Shown here: positions 12,370 through 25,117 of the stretch, in pieces
Numbering within the stretch: the stretch's first letter is position 1
How the letters are laid out: the number at the start of each line of letters is the position of its first letter
NCBI GenBank assembly: GCA_037179385.1
Contig: CM074189.1
Coordinates: forward strand, 25,667,648-25,731,647
Direction of reading: 5' to 3'
Source: Holothuria scabra
Lineage: Eukaryota > Echinodermata > Holothuroidea > Aspidochirotida > Holothuriidae
Length of the DNA stretch: 64,000 bases
The notes under the pieces: generated by a model
The model's input: the letters and a program-made list of their open reading frames with translations, nothing else
Database searches by the model: none
Told to the model about the DNA's origin: nothing
Translations under genes and position numbers: made by a program

Positions 12370-14008
12370 CAGTGTTGTAATCAAGTCACTTGATAGCGAG
12401 TCTCAAGTCACCTCGAGTCACAAGGCGTTGATTCATCTCGAGTTTTTAGCAATAGTGGAATTGAGTCATCTCGAGTCTTTCCTAAGAGTTAAATTATTTA
12501 ATTTCAAATTGATAGATAATATATCATCCTACTTTTCAAAAGAAGCTGCATTTAGTACACAAAATTACAATGAATCCATTTTCAAGCGTACTCATAGTAA
12601 GCCTATCAAAATATAGGTAAACATGTCAAATGTTAAACTTATTTCCTCTCGTCGGTGTGACCATGGCATTACATGGAAGCCAATAAACATGTACCGCACA
12701 CTCTCTGCTATGTAGATAAGGAACTCGTCTTAGACAGCCGTTGCATTGGGAGGGTGTTTCCTGTTTAAACTGTAAAAAATCAGGCTAATCGCCATGCACT
12801 TTAAAACCTCCCCTTGGCATTCCTTTTTAGGAAGTTTACTTTGGAAATTCAAATAGAAAGGTGCTGATAGCTCAGCTCCATTACGTGGACGTTCCTACAC
12901 AATAAATTTAATGTCCTGTCAAATTCTTGACACTCATGGTTTTGATGAAGTCCATCCAGTGACCTCACCAGTGTCGTTCCCAAATACAGAAATAGAGGTC
13001 GCTAGTCAGCGTCGTACTTCTTGCAAACTTTTCTCATTGGTCATTTGTTGGAAATGTACAGGACTTAGTCCAATCAGGATTCCCCATCTCATAGTTTGCT
13101 GACAACTCTGTCTGGAAACCACCTTAGCACTTTTAGGTAACTCCCTTTCTGCAGAAAGTTGGGTATAGACAGCCAAACAGAAAGGATCAACTTAAAGCAA
13201 AAGAGCAGTCCCCCCAGACTTATCTTGAAGAAAAAGCTAAATAACACAATTTTCATCTTATTTCTCTTCAAAGTATCTTTCATTACATTTTATGACTCTA
13301 ATATTTCATATTCAAGGTAGACCAAGCAGTTGTCACATGACTCCCAACAGCCAATCATAAAACTGGATAGTCTACTACACTTCTTCAATTTGGGATGACT
13401 GCTCCTGCCCTTTAAGATACACTCAGAGCCCCGCGGCTTTTACCGCTGGGCCAATTGCTGGACTCCTTCAGCTAACCTTCCAATTTTCTTTCGACCTTGG
13501 AGTTGTTTATAGGAACCATTTTTTACATTAAAAGGAAAGAACCTTATGGTTTGATACAGAGTTTCATTTCTATTCGTTTAGAGTAGAAATTTGTTACTCA
13601 TCATCTAGATTAGAACCAATTCATACTCAACAACTGACACTGTTTAATAAAATCTGTCCTTGCAGCGCTTTGACCGATAAGAGAAAGGATTTCTCTCTGA
13701 ATAAACATTAGTCAACCGTAGAACTTTTTTCTGAGTCTCCTTTATTTTAACGTACTACCCCTAGCCTTCACGATGTGATTGGCCCGAAACAACGCAACAA
13801 AACTGTTACGGCATTACTTGACTGCTTGAGTTACTTATGAAAGTTGACTCGAGTACTGTGGGCAAAGACGCGAGGCAAATCGAGCCTTTAAGTTTGCTAG
13901 ATCGAGTCGAGTCGAGTCTTGGCGAGTGATGACTCAAGTCGAGTCCCGGCAGTTTGTGGCTCTAGTCAGACTCGAATCACGTTTTTCACTCAAGTCGCTA
14001 CAACACTA
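12370..14008. mobile_element. hAT-like non-autonomous transposon, 1.64 kb
   Basis: The left end CAGTGTTGTAATCAAGTC and the reverse complement of the right end, TAGTGTTGTAGCGACTTG, match. Both ends run into arrays of GAGTC/GACTC motifs (about 12,385-12,480 and 13,820-13,985). CAGTGTTG termini are typical of hAT elements. The flanking octamers ACAGACAC and ACACCGAC are only partly alike, so a target-site duplication is unproven. No transposase is present. A copy of another dispersed repeat lies inside it at 13,198-13,415. Confidence 0.65.
13198..13415 (+). repeat. Dispersed repeat family R1, copy 1
   Basis: It contains in order GCAGTCCCCC, a TTATTTCTC block, ACCAAGCAGT, TGTCACATGACT and AGCCAATCA. 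The same series appears at about 17,636-17,865, 23,140-23,385 and 55,320-55,556, always on the plus strand. The copies differ mostly by small indels. It looks like an old interspersed repeat of unknown class, without tRNA boxes. Confidence 0.6.
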
Positions 14009-15973
14009 ACACCGACTCCCCCATGGCTTCCTTTACTATTCAATACTATGATCATAAAAATATTGGAATTTCCTCGAGACGGAAGTTTTTTTTTTTTTTT
14101 TTTTTCGTGGAATTTTAGATATTTTCGTCAAAACTATAAATACATAATTTTCAAAAGGAGACTACTTCGTTCAGTCTTGTTTAATAATTCTCATTTCCTT
14201 TTCATTTGTATAATGTGATTTGAGCTCGATAAACTCGATGTTAATTAGTGTTGTAAGCAATGCTACATCACTTGACAGTATATTTAGGGCCGAATCACTT
14301 CAAGTTTTCTTTAAACTGAACTTACCATTGTTTCCTATACATGTAAACATGAAAACATGGTTCGAAAGTTCAATTAAGCTTTTATCTCTTTCCATAACTA
14401 AGAAAAAAACGACTTTTTTATGTTACTCTTATAAACCTTGAAAGTTATTATTATGGAATTTTTGGATCATGTCAAATATGCTATCAAGATATAGGCTATT
14501 ATGTTACTGAAGTCTCAATTTAGCAGTTTATTTATATGACATCTTTTACCTGAAAAACGCGGCTCTTGCTAAATAACGGTCATCAAATTCTACTTATTAA
14601 GTTAATGAGCGGTTTCGATCATTTTGTTAAATTGTTTTGTTGTTTAAATCACTTTACTTGCAATAAAAAAGTTATTAGTATCCTTGAACAAAAAGATAAA
14701 AATCAACGAAGTGAAAATTTATTTTGTATCAGACAATGTGTTTTCAAATTTTAGGACAAAAGGAAAATTTCAAAAAATCTAGTACATTTATAACTTCCTT
14801 ATCTTTAAGATATTTGCAAAGTCCCTATCTTAAATGTGCCACGAATATAACTTACCTAATTTTCGCAGATTTGGGTTGTTTGGTTCATTTATGAAACGAT
14901 TGTGGCTTCAAAGAACGTTCCTCAAGACGGGTGTAAAGTATGAGTAACTGACATGTGTTATTTGTTTTTTTTTTTGTTATTTTTCACAAGTACCATTGGT
15001 TAAGAGACTCTAAAATAAGGGTGGACTTGCACCATAGTTTTTTTTATCTTTCCCTGGTTGGGAAACTCCTTACATACACTGTGTATGCACAGACGTACAA
15101 GCTGTATGTACGTTCATAGTTTTTGTAAGGGGCGTCCGTAACTGTCCGTAAAAGCATGTTGAGCTCTTCAAGAAAGTTCATCACTGGACTCTGAAGATGC
15201 ACACGATCGATCGGTAGCGATATGGCTACATTAAGTGACGTACTGTTTCTGCTGGGAAGTGAAATTAAAGTTGGCCCTAGGGCTAAAAGGGAACTGCAAA
15301 CGGCCTCCTAATCAGTAAGTTTTTACGATTTAAGAATAAATGAAAAAATCCTATGTTCTCGGGTTTCATTTACTCTTTTTTAAGCGTAAAATACTGGTTC
15401 CGAGGCCTGGCGTTTGGAGAGGCCTACAGACTTATCATACCGCAGTCAGTGTGCGGTAAGGCTGAAGTAGACCTACTTCATTACGCTTGGTGGGCTTCCT
15501 AAAATTTTGTACGACCATAGTTACTGATAAATATTGTATAATACACTCGTCTGATGAACCGTTATACTCGTTTGTTAGAATGGTTTAATCCCACTAGTCT
15601 AACGTTATACAGTGCGATTGATACGTGCTTCGCAATTTCGCGGAATTGTTGAGTGTGCTGACCAAGTTACTCTTACTAGCCCAGCCTTCGATTGTCCCGC
15701 TATTTTAGTTTGGGTAAAGTTATTCTCGCTTTATGGCCGTTCTAATTTAAAACAGAAACCTTAATCAAACCTTTCGCAATAATGTTCACCCTAATTGAAG
15801 TCATTACAGTTTGATAATTGTTCACAAGAGACTCTCGAAGAAATTAGTTTACCTTGTCTGCATATATACAGTACGTATGGAGAGTCCGACAACAAGGCTC
15901 TCGTGTACTATCAACTCAACGTCACGTAGCTGACAGAAACCGGAATATCAACATAAGCAGTCAGTTCGCGGAG
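14009..15973. other. Gene-free interval
   Basis: A T run at about 14,087-14,106 and AT-rich sequence; no supported exon. The open frames at 14,220-14,754 are AT-rich, lack conserved motifs and have no convincing splice sites. Confidence 0.4.
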
Positions 15974-16047
15974 TTTCCAAACCAGGGAAAGGTATAATAA
16001 CTATGCTTGCGCACGCATAGTTATTATACCTTTTCCTGGTTTGGAAA
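15974..16047. repeat. 74-bp near-perfect palindrome beside the transposon insertion site
   Basis: TTTCCAAACCAGG followed by AAAGGTATAATAACTATG is mirrored, after a loop of about 10 bp, by its reverse complement with one base of length difference. The hairpin ends about 90 bp before the 9-bp duplication that marks the left edge of the 28-kb transposon. It lies outside that element, so it is flanking host sequence or a separate fold-back MITE. Confidence 0.7.
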
Positions 16048-16137
16048 CCACCTTTGTTGAATTATTTAAAAATTTCAGAGTTATTCATCTTTGAAGAACA
16101 ACTTTTCGAGTAGTTGAGTATATTTATAGACAGTCAC

Positions 16138-16146
16138 ATATTTGTG
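16138..16146. repeat. Left 9-bp target-site duplication, ATATTTGTG
   Basis: ATATTTGTG directly precedes the left terminus TAGTCTTG and recurs directly after the right terminus at 44,386-44,394. Two identical 9-mers bracketing matching inverted termini 28.2 kb apart are strong evidence for one transposition event. Confidence 0.88.
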
Positions 16147-16306
16147 TAGTCTTGTTTCAAGACTCTGGTTAATTTCCGTCCACCACACATCTACTTGGAA
16201 GCTTACAGAGCCGTATTATGCCTACTTAGCACTGCGCCCTCGACCTGCTAATCTTTTGAACACTCCAAACCAGAGTCTTGTACATTGCGGCAGAGATCAC
16301 GTGACC
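16147..16306 (+). repeat. Left terminal inverted repeat of the 28-kb transposon
   Basis: Pairs with 44,245-44,385 in reverse complement. Shared blocks include TAGTCTTGTTTCAAGACT, GTCCACCACACATC, ATCTTTTGAACACTCCAAAC and GATCACGTGAC; the left copy has about 20-25 extra bases in the middle. Within the repeat, CAAGACTCTGGTT (16,158-16,170) is the reverse complement of AACCAGAGTCTTG (16,268-16,280), so each terminus can fold back on itself. Confidence 0.88.
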
Positions 16307-16924
16307 TTGTACATTCAAGCTTCGCCTCCCTACCAACTTAAAAATGGTTATTCATGATTTTCGTTCAGCAACAGAAACAGCTTAAGGGAATTTCCCGTTT
16401 TCAGCACTGCACTGTACCGTTAATGAAATAGCAGATCCTTATGTTATTGGTCGTGGTTCGCTGAAAGTTAGATGTCTTCTGCAATTTACTGAAAACCATT
16501 TTGTGCAAACTAAGAATGGACATTTAGCAACGGAAATTAGGAAGCGAGAAAACTTTTCTAATATCTAGGGCTGGTTGACGTGGTATTTGATTTTGATTCG
16601 AATTGACCGCAGAGCTGTGCGTGTGAAATGTACCTAGCCTAGACCTAACAAACGTATGTTTCTGGTTCAAAATTTTAAACAAATAAACCCAGCCATAGGC
16701 CCTCAAGCTAAGCTTTAATTGTGGCCCACGATAAACTTACAGGCTTGAACTCAGTTACGGTATAACTTTCAGCTTTATCGTTATTCCATTATTTGGTAGG
16801 GTTGAACAAGTAGTACTGCTAAAGTACCAGGGGAAGCCTGGAGTATTTATGGACGATGACAACAGTTAGGGCCTATAGTGAAATCTTGTTAAAGGGTTAG
16901 TCTAACTCTAAAATTAAATTCACA

Positions 16925-19900
16925 ATGCCGAACTTTCGTTGTTGTCTAGTATGCGGCAAAGAATTAGTAACTTGCAAAACGTATGTTTCCTTAAAAGGGA
17001 GACAGGAACTATTGTACACTCTGATGGAATGCATAGGACACAACATACAGTTAAATCCTACAAGTCAAACTAGTATTTGTCGTACTTGCCATACAAAAGT
17101 AACCAAGTTCAAATCCTCAACTGAATTAAAAGATGCTTTGGCCCGGTCCTATGAACGAACAGCGAAGAAGATGACTGGCCTAAAAGAAAACATCAACCCT
17201 GAAAGGGAGATTGTAACACCAAAAAAGATTTCAGAACTAGGCAGAGTGAAGAGAATGGCTGTATCAAGCCCTGGCTCCCCATCAGTCCCTCAGGTAAATG
17301 TTAAGGCAGTACTAATCTAAAGCTACACCCTACTAGTAATCCTACAGAGAAGGTTTTGAAGGACTGAAAAGGGAGGCTTTACAACTAAAAAGAAACTCCA
17401 TTTATTTCACCTAATAAATTAAAACTTGCATAAAATGCATTGCCAATACATGCAACTGTACACTTTTAAAAATGTTACAGTGTATGTGCAAGCCCAAACT
17501 TCATTTACCTCCCACAGGGAGCTAGACCAATTACATACCTTACCATATGTATTGCAGTGGCATTAATTTTAATATTTAGAAATTCCCAAATCATTTTCAA
17601 AATGTTAAGAAACATCTGCTTTTAAAGGTTATAAGCAGTCCCCCAAACTTACCTTTAGGCGACAGCTTAACATCACAATTTTGTTCTTATTTCTCATCCT
17701 GTTGTAATTTAAACCTCAATATTGCATATTCAGGGTGAACCAAGCAGTAAATTTCACATTTGAAGGGAAACAATGTTGTCACATGACTTTAAAAAGCCAA
17801 TCATGAAAACAGGACAGTTTAAGTTGCTGGTGGTGGCTGGTGTAATTGCCCTTTCAGCTCAATACACTATTCATTTTAACATGATCCTCAACAAGGAAAC
17901 TTTAGTTGTAGAGTCTTTAAAGCATCCTCAATGCATCTCTTTCTCGATCTGCCACTCTTCCTTTAACTGTTTGTCTACTTTCCAAGAGTGCTATGTAGGC
18001 ATGAATTTTTGCATGGTCATTTGTCTGAGCAAGAATGAAGCCAGTCAACACCTTCCAAGATAAAACTTTTTTTGCAAATTGTGCAGCCCCATGCACCTGT
18101 CCATAGCATCTCATTATGATGTTCACATGACTGGCTTTATCAGAATAACATCTGAAGGGACAGAATGAATAGTCTCCTTAGTCATTGGTGTCCATTTCGC
18201 ATAACTCCTCTCATTAGTCCTTCATGATGTTAGACGTTAGATGTTAGGGATTATCCTGCAGTTTGGTGTTTAGGCTTAAGGTTAACTAAGGGGTTAGAAT
18301 TAGAGTTTAGGGGTAGTGAAGGGCTTGTCTTTAAAATGGAAGCAACTCACAGATGGCTTGAGTTAATCAATAGCCATGTTTGGTTTGTCTAGTACCAATA
18401 CATTTTATATATTTTAATATATTTCAATTAGGGTACTTCCTTTTTTCCTCGGCAGCCACTGAGAAAGTACACCAAATCAACTCTGTTTAAAGGACAGACA
18501 GTTGCAGAAGACTTTCTTCACAAACGCACTGAGGTAAAGTCATACAAATTATTGCAGTAATTATAGGTATGGATACACTTTTCACACAAACAATTCAAGA
18601 CCAATCAGAATTTTATTTATTGGCTACTCATTAATTGTCATGGTTATATGGTAAAGGGGTAAGAGAAGAGGGCAGCCTCCTTTAGTTAGGCTTCAGTAAC
18701 CTCTGTAATATGTTTCAATTGCTCAGTGCAATAGCATTTTGGCTAATACTGTGATTTGGCCTTCTTTGGAGCATCCAGTCCTCTATAATGACTTTATGTG
18801 TACATTTTAACATGTGCAGTACAGTAATTTTAAGGCTAAGTTCTCTCACCCAAAATATTTTCGGTTCTCGTAACCTAGCCTGTAGCTCCCACAACTGTCA
18901 CACAAATTTATACTCATCAGACACAATATCAGTGTATTGTTTCAGGGCGAGTATACAAGACCCCAACATAAAGTCACAACACTCTCAGTAAAGTACATCC
19001 AGGTCTGTAATATGAGCTCTGGTACTCTGCATTTTTTGAACTTGCCGTCAATCATATAATTGAGCCATTTGTCAATTTCTGTGGACTGCTACAAAAACTG
19101 TAGTTTGGTTGGTAATCATCAGTCCTTAAAGGTAAAAATGGCCAACAGGGAATTTGCACATTGTTGTACTGTATACACTCAGCTTGTATTTTTGACAATC
19201 TTCAAATCTGTGATTCCATGACATTTGTATCTATTTTCTTTGTATCTCCTACAGGTACTAACAATACAAAAGGGTAATTTTCAAAAGCAAGTGCCAGTGA
19301 AATGGGTTTCTGTTGTCAATGCCATTATTGAAGACAATGTGCACGATTTCATGAAGAGGGTTCATGAACTTGCAGGTTTCAAATACTACTCTGTGAAAGT
19401 TGTTAAAGACATTATCACCAGAGAAAGCAATGGCCTGTGCTCTCCACAATTTGATTCTTTGTTTAGGAAGTCTGGGAAGATGGACATGTTATCATTCAGT
19501 TTTCAAGCTCAGTCTTGTGAGCTACAGACCCATACTCCTGTTTTACTTTCACTTTTACAGGCAGCAGCAACTAGCCCCAGAATAGAGAGAAACAAAGTTA
19601 AAACAACTGAGACACTGGTACCAGGTGTTGTTACAGCTGCAGCAATCCTCTTCAATTGTCGTTCCAGTCATATGAACTCACACCAATTACTGACTGGCTT
19701 AACTTTGTGGGAAGGTGGTTGCCATAAAAGGACATTTGCTCGATTTGGTGCAAGGAACCTATGCTCTTCATATACTTATATCATACAAAAACAGGAAGAG
19801 TTTGGTGAGGGGTTTGACAGTGAAGTCAAGGAATGGGGCAAACAACTTGAGACTGCCAGAGAGATGAGGCAAACTCCTGAAACAAACATAAATTGCTCTT

Positions 19901-22900
19901 CCTTTCAATTGGTCATGGACAATGTGGACATGAGAGTTAAGACAAGGCATACAACACGGGATGCCTCCCACTTGTCTAATGATTTCCCAAATGTCAACAA
20001 AGAGAAAATTGACCTATTACAATTTTTACCATCATCACAGGACGAAAAGTCACTGAAGAATGATTGGTGTATTCTTATGGCCAAGATCATATCAGAAAAC
20101 CTTCCGCAACTCAAATGGATGGCCAAAGAGGTACCTGAGCAGATACCACATGATCACATGGATGAAGCAAAGCAGAAAACAGAAGTGGTGAGCATAATTC
20201 TAAAACATATGCCTAACCTTTTCACCAAAGACAGTTACAGTTCTCGTACCCTACTTTCTTGAAGCCCAACCACAGTACAACTGTCTGAAAATCTTCCTCA
20301 TTCTGACATTAGTTCAGTTTAGTGTTTCAGAGTGAATGTACAAGACCCCCTGTATAATCACAACATTCTCATTACAGCACATGTTCTGTACATACAGAGC
20401 ATGCATATAATAATATTGGCTACAGTACAGTACTCTGCATTTTTTGGATTTTCTGTTAATCAAATAGCAGCCCCAATTGAGAATTTCTGTAAACTGACAA
20501 AAATTGTAGTATAGGGGTGATGAGAACTGACTGCCTTTAAGTTAGTTATCTGAGCAATTGTGTTGCACACTGCAATTGAAAAACTACTTTTATTGGTAAC
20601 TACTTTAATGAAAAATGCAAATAACAATGGTATAACCTTCCACAAAACATTAAAGGCCCAATTCTTTTATCCCAAACAGTGCAAATTGTCCTAACCTTGT
20701 TACTTAAGCCCCACCCACAATATTCTGATCCTCATCCAGACACAGTCTCAGTTTATTGCTTCAGAGTGAGTATAAAAAAGCTCAATGAGTAAAATCAATA
20801 CACTCTAAGAACAGTTCATGTTGTGGGATATTAGCTTTGGTACTCTGAATTGTCCGAATTATCAATCAGAGAGCTGAGCCAATTAAGAATTTTGGTAAAC
20901 CCCGGTGAGAATTGTAGTATGGGATGTGAGGATTGGTAAGTGATAGGTTGAATACAGTGACATGTTGAATGGGAACTTGAAGGTTGTTTATTGGAATAGT
21001 CAAGTATTCCTTCAAAAGGGGTATGGCTCATCATTCTCTTGCCTTTTAGCTTTGATTTGGTTTGTTGATGAATACTAGCTACAATATGCTTATGAAAATA
21101 TTGAAACACTCCTTTTTACCAGTTATAGCAAAACTTGTTTATCTAATAATTAAAAAATTCCAACAGGCTTGAAGGGAACAAGCTTCTTTTTTGGAGGGTT
21201 CCATCATATCCCAATCAAAGTGGCTTCTAACCCCTCCACAAACAGTTAATGTCCTGTGTCTGCAGACACAAAGTTATTAAGGTGCACTATGTCATCTTCT
21301 TGGGTAGGGGGTTGATCAAATTGTACATTGGTTCTGCTTTAAATGGTATCCAGTTTAAAAGATGCAGAGTTCATATAACACAGCATCAATGAAGAGTGTT
21401 TTGATTACACAACACATGGCTTAGTTATCCTATAAACAGCAATCATAATTTTATGTTATGCAATAAAAGCAAAAAGAGGGGGGTAGGTGAATGTGGGAGG
21501 TACTAGAGTGGGAGAATTTGAACTGCCTGAGGGTGGGATAGTGACAAGTTTTTGCCTTTAGGGCCATGTCCTAAACTAAGGACACTCTTTGCTATATGTG
21601 AACTGCATGTCAAGACCTTTCTTTGAATTAAAAAACTTAAATGTCAAAGAGTAATTACCACCTGAGAATTTCAATATCCACACCAAAGAGAAGCATTTAC
21701 TGTGGTACTTGAAAAGCCTCTATTGCTAACTGTATAAACTATTTACATTGCCCTGCTTTGAAGATATAATAGTGATACAAAAGTAGTGAAATATCGCATG
21801 AAGCTATGGTAAGTTAAATTTACAACAAAGTTTGTTTTAGCTGCATATACATGAAAAAATACATATTTTCCTTGCAAGGGTATGCAATTATTTTATTTCA
21901 ATAACAAACCAAAAAAATAAAATAAAAAATAAAAAAATATTGCAAGGCACATGAAATGTGTGTATTTCGTTCCGTCTTGGTAGTTATATAACAACAAAGC
22001 AACACCATAAACCTTTCTTTGGTGACATCAACTTAGTCTGTAATATATCTTTAAACCAGTAATCAATCTCCATAAAGAGAGGGGAGGGGGTGCAGTGATG
22101 GATGGAGGACAAAAGAGGGTAGGCTATCGTTGATCCCTCTCTTTCATGAACTTACTTTTAAGTGGAAATATTGCATATAAATGCTCCAACCTAGCACTGA
22201 AAATAAATAGCTCTGTCACTTTCAAATCATTTGGTCTCAAGAATCATTGTTGAAACCCCCAAAATAACTTCAAACTGTTCAAAATATGTACTAGAAGGGT
22301 TACAGAGGTTGCATCATTTGAAATGTTGAAAGTTTGGGTGATCAAATTATTCTTGAGCAACAAACAACTGAATTTCTATCAGAGGGAAACTTATTTCTTG
22401 AAATGAAGGTTACCATAAAGATATTTAAAAAAAAAAATATTTGTAATAATTTATCGCTCTTTGCCAATAAATATGGGTTTTGAAAGAATGAAATTTCCTT
22501 GTAACACAAATGCAATATATTTCCCTTTCAGATCCCCTAAAACCACCAAGCAAAATGAATCCATTTGCATGGTCCTGCTTTAGCCACAGTATGTCAGTAT
22601 TGAAATAATAAATACATCAATCAGTAAATGCAGTGACATTCCTACAGTAGAAAGAAAACAAGGGACACCGTGTTGTAAAAGGTATTTGGTTCAAATCAAA
22701 TTAAGCAACATACTGTAACATTAATGTTCATTTTGCACATTGACAAATGCATTGTTTGGTTGGTAAATATGTCAGTATCATGTTGTGCAAAATTCTGCAA
22801 AGTGCAAATTTCAGTATTTCAATTAACTTGTTTCTCTCAGGTGAATTTGGGGGTTCTTATGGAAAATGAAAATACTTCTGAAGGCATTTATAACATCATG

Positions 22901-25059
22901 CATCACATGCATCAATATGTCCCTGGACATGACAGTGACCAGCCTATGGAAGTCAATTGTGCTGGGGACCTCCTTACTTGTGAAAGGGAGTCTAACTGCA
23001 TTGAAGAGCAGCAAAATTCCAAGACACCCAACAAGCGTCTAAATGGCCCCATACCTGCCATTGCAGACTTTCACTCTTATGCCAACTTTCTACAGGTATG
23101 TAAAGCTTAAAAGTTATTCCTCATCCAGTCATTGTTTACATGGCAAAAGCAGTCTCTAAACTTGTTTTGAAATATTTGTCTAAATCTTACAATTTCTCTT
23201 TATTTGTCTTCCAAGTACCTGAGTCATGATACTTCAAAATTTAAATCCTTTTCCAGGTAAGCTAAGCAGTTACTCCTGGAAATTTCACTCACAGTGAAGG
23301 AGGAAAGTATTGTTACATGGTTCTCAAGAGTCAGTCATGAAGCAGCATACTGTATTAGACTACTTTAAGTAAGGGCGACTGCAAATCTTTATTATATAGA
23401 GGCTTTTTGTATGACGTCATGCTACCAGCAATGTTGGAGTACATCTTTGGGCTCGCACATGTAACTGCGTAGTGGCCACAATTGACAAGCCTGCTCATTT
23501 AATTACACACCATGTATACCATTGTGCTCACTGTGCAGTGCTTTTGGCACAAATCCATGTATATTTGGCATGATTGTCCAACAACATTGCAGATCCATGA
23601 CGTAATTACAACGCCTCTACAGTATACACTGGAACTTTTCATACAAACAGTTATAAACTCAGTAAAGTGACTTACAGTTTTAGATACTAATTACATTTAA
23701 TGCTATACAGTATTCTGGCAAAGGCATCAACTACTTTTGAAACTCAATTCTCCCCCCCCCCCCCCCACCTCATCATGGCATAGGAGCAGGTTCATTGAAT
23801 TACATTGGATACAAATGTATCATCCTCATTTTATTATCTTCTGTACCATAATTTGAAATTATGTTAAAGTGGTATAGCGAGGTGCATGCAGGATTGCGAT
23901 GCCAAGTGAAACTTTTCTCTTTTTTAAAAAGGTCATTTGGCAACATCTGTACGGTACTTCGGGTGGTGTTGACAAGATAACATTATATGCAGCAAAAAAC
24001 TTCTTGGAGGCAAGAAATGTCACACTCAATCCAATGAAGGACATCAACGCTGCCTCAGATTTGATTGAAACATACACGAAATCACTGGTTACAGCTGCAG
24101 TAATGGAGTACTTTGGAATGGAGATGACAACAGATAATCCCACAAAAAATGACTTCAATCTTCAAATTCATCATAATCGTGCATATTTTGTCAAAACTGC
24201 ACTGACTAATATCATTGACACATTCATAATACCACACAATGATGAAGTAAGTCAGGTTACACAGTTCAAGTGCACCCAGTGCAAAAAGGAATACAAAACC
24301 AAAAATGGCTTGCAGAAACACATCCGAGCAAAGCATGCTTTTAACTTGCAGAAGCCAACTGAAGAGGTACCAAACCAACCAAATGAAAATGATTCTCTTT
24401 TCAATTATGCAAGATGTGCCGCTAGTATGTGCCTACTGGCTTTAAATTTTAATGATGCCAGAAAGATGGGGGATGATGCACGTCTAATTAGAATGTATAA
24501 GTATATGCTCCTCCATTTCAAAGCCAGCAGTAAGCTTAAGTACAGTTACCAGGTGCTAAGACTTTTAGCACAAGTTCATTGCTTCCTTTCACCAAGATTG
24601 TCCTATAGATTAGTTTGGAACAGGTTTGTAAACACTTCAGGAGAAACCAAAGGCAACATTGAAGTAAACAGAGAAAATGAACATCAAAACAGAGTATTCA
24701 AAAGTCACTGTAAGGCCCTACGCCGGAAAATAACAAAGACAAGTGTGGATAGAGTCAGTCAGTGTGCTCAGGTTCTCAATGAGATGCTTATAAATATTGA
24801 CAATGAAGTCAAAGTGAAAACACCATCAGGGAGGCATTCAACTCCTGGGCTGGAAAAAGATGTGACCAGTCTTAGAGTAGAGATGAAAAGATGTAGGCTA
24901 TTTTCTTTCACCCCTGGTAGATACATGTCATCCCTGCAGAGTTTTCCTGCATCAACTCTTGGAGCTCTAAACATGCAAGACCTTTACAAATGGATGGACA
25001 GCACACTAAAAACTCTGAGTAGGCAGTACTGTCAAAGGCAATTTATTGATGAAGGATAA
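16925..25059 (+). CDS. DUF6589 protein, putative Academ-type transposase (5 exons, intact)
   Basis: Exons: 16925-17293, 18456-18533, 19255-20187, 22841-23095, 23932-25059. Every intron is GT/AG and in phase 0, and the joined frame is open for about 920 codons. Residues 1-60 hold a zinc-binding-like pair of knuckles (C7xxC10 and C52xxC55), as in DNA-binding ZAD-type heads. Exon 3 has the DUF6589-like block LVMDNVDMR; its acidic residues near 371-374 are candidate catalytic ones. Exon 4 has GDLLTCER (D503) followed by the family-typical IADFHSYANFLQ, continuing into VIWQHLYGTSGG in exon 5. A C2H2 finger lies at C659/C662/H675/H680. As putative transposase it would act on the 28-kb element's ends in the nucleus. 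Start: first ATG, just before the knuckle. The third catalytic acid was not identified. Introns carry repeats (R1 at 17,636 and 23,140, family R2 around 18,838 and 20,255-20,945). Confidence 0.82.
17636..17865 (+). repeat. Dispersed repeat family R1, copy 2
   Basis: In intron 1 of the DUF6589 gene. It shows the R1 series GCAGTCCCCC, ACCAAGCAGT, TGTCACATGACT and AGCCAATCA in the same order and strand as the copy at 13,198. Confidence 0.6.
18838..19137 (+). repeat. Repeat family R2 (TTAA-type MITE relative), copy 1
   Basis: Contains TCTCACCCAAAATATT, ATATCAGTGTATTGTTTCAG, GTACTCTGCATTTTTT and an AATTTCTGT...TGTAGT block. The same order occurs at 20,255-20,545 and 20,690-20,945, and reversed at 27,244-27,540, where the ends are clear. 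It lies in the intron before exon 3 of the DUF6589 gene. Confidence 0.6.
20255..20545 (+). repeat. Repeat family R2, copy 2
   Basis: Same internal order as at 18,838: a TTTAGTGTTTCAGAGTGA block, then GTACTCTGCATTTTTT, then an AATTGAGAATTTCTGTAAAC block. Lies just after exon 3, within the intron. Confidence 0.55.
20690..20945 (+). repeat. Repeat family R2, copy 3
   Basis: Adjacent to copy 2 and in the same orientation, with CAGTCTCAGTTTATTGCTTC, TTGGTACTCTGAATT and AGCCAATTAAGAATTTTGG. Two neighbouring copies suggest local tandem insertion. Confidence 0.55.
20946..22840. other. Rest of intron 3 of the DUF6589 gene
   Basis: AT-rich sequence between exon 3 and exon 4. No further coding sequence, inverted repeat or known repeat family was recognised here. 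Confidence 0.4.
23140..23385 (+). repeat. Dispersed repeat family R1, copy 3
   Basis: A more diverged R1 copy in the intron before the last DUF6589 exon. AAGCAGT, a TTTGTCTTCC block, TAAGCAGTT, TGTTACATGG and AGTCATGAAG sit in the expected order. A 16-C run follows at about 23,751-23,766. Confidence 0.5.
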
Positions 25060-25117
25060 AACCTTTTACAGGGCAAGTCCAAGCTATTCCACATGTTTGG
25101 TATGGGCGGAAAATAAG

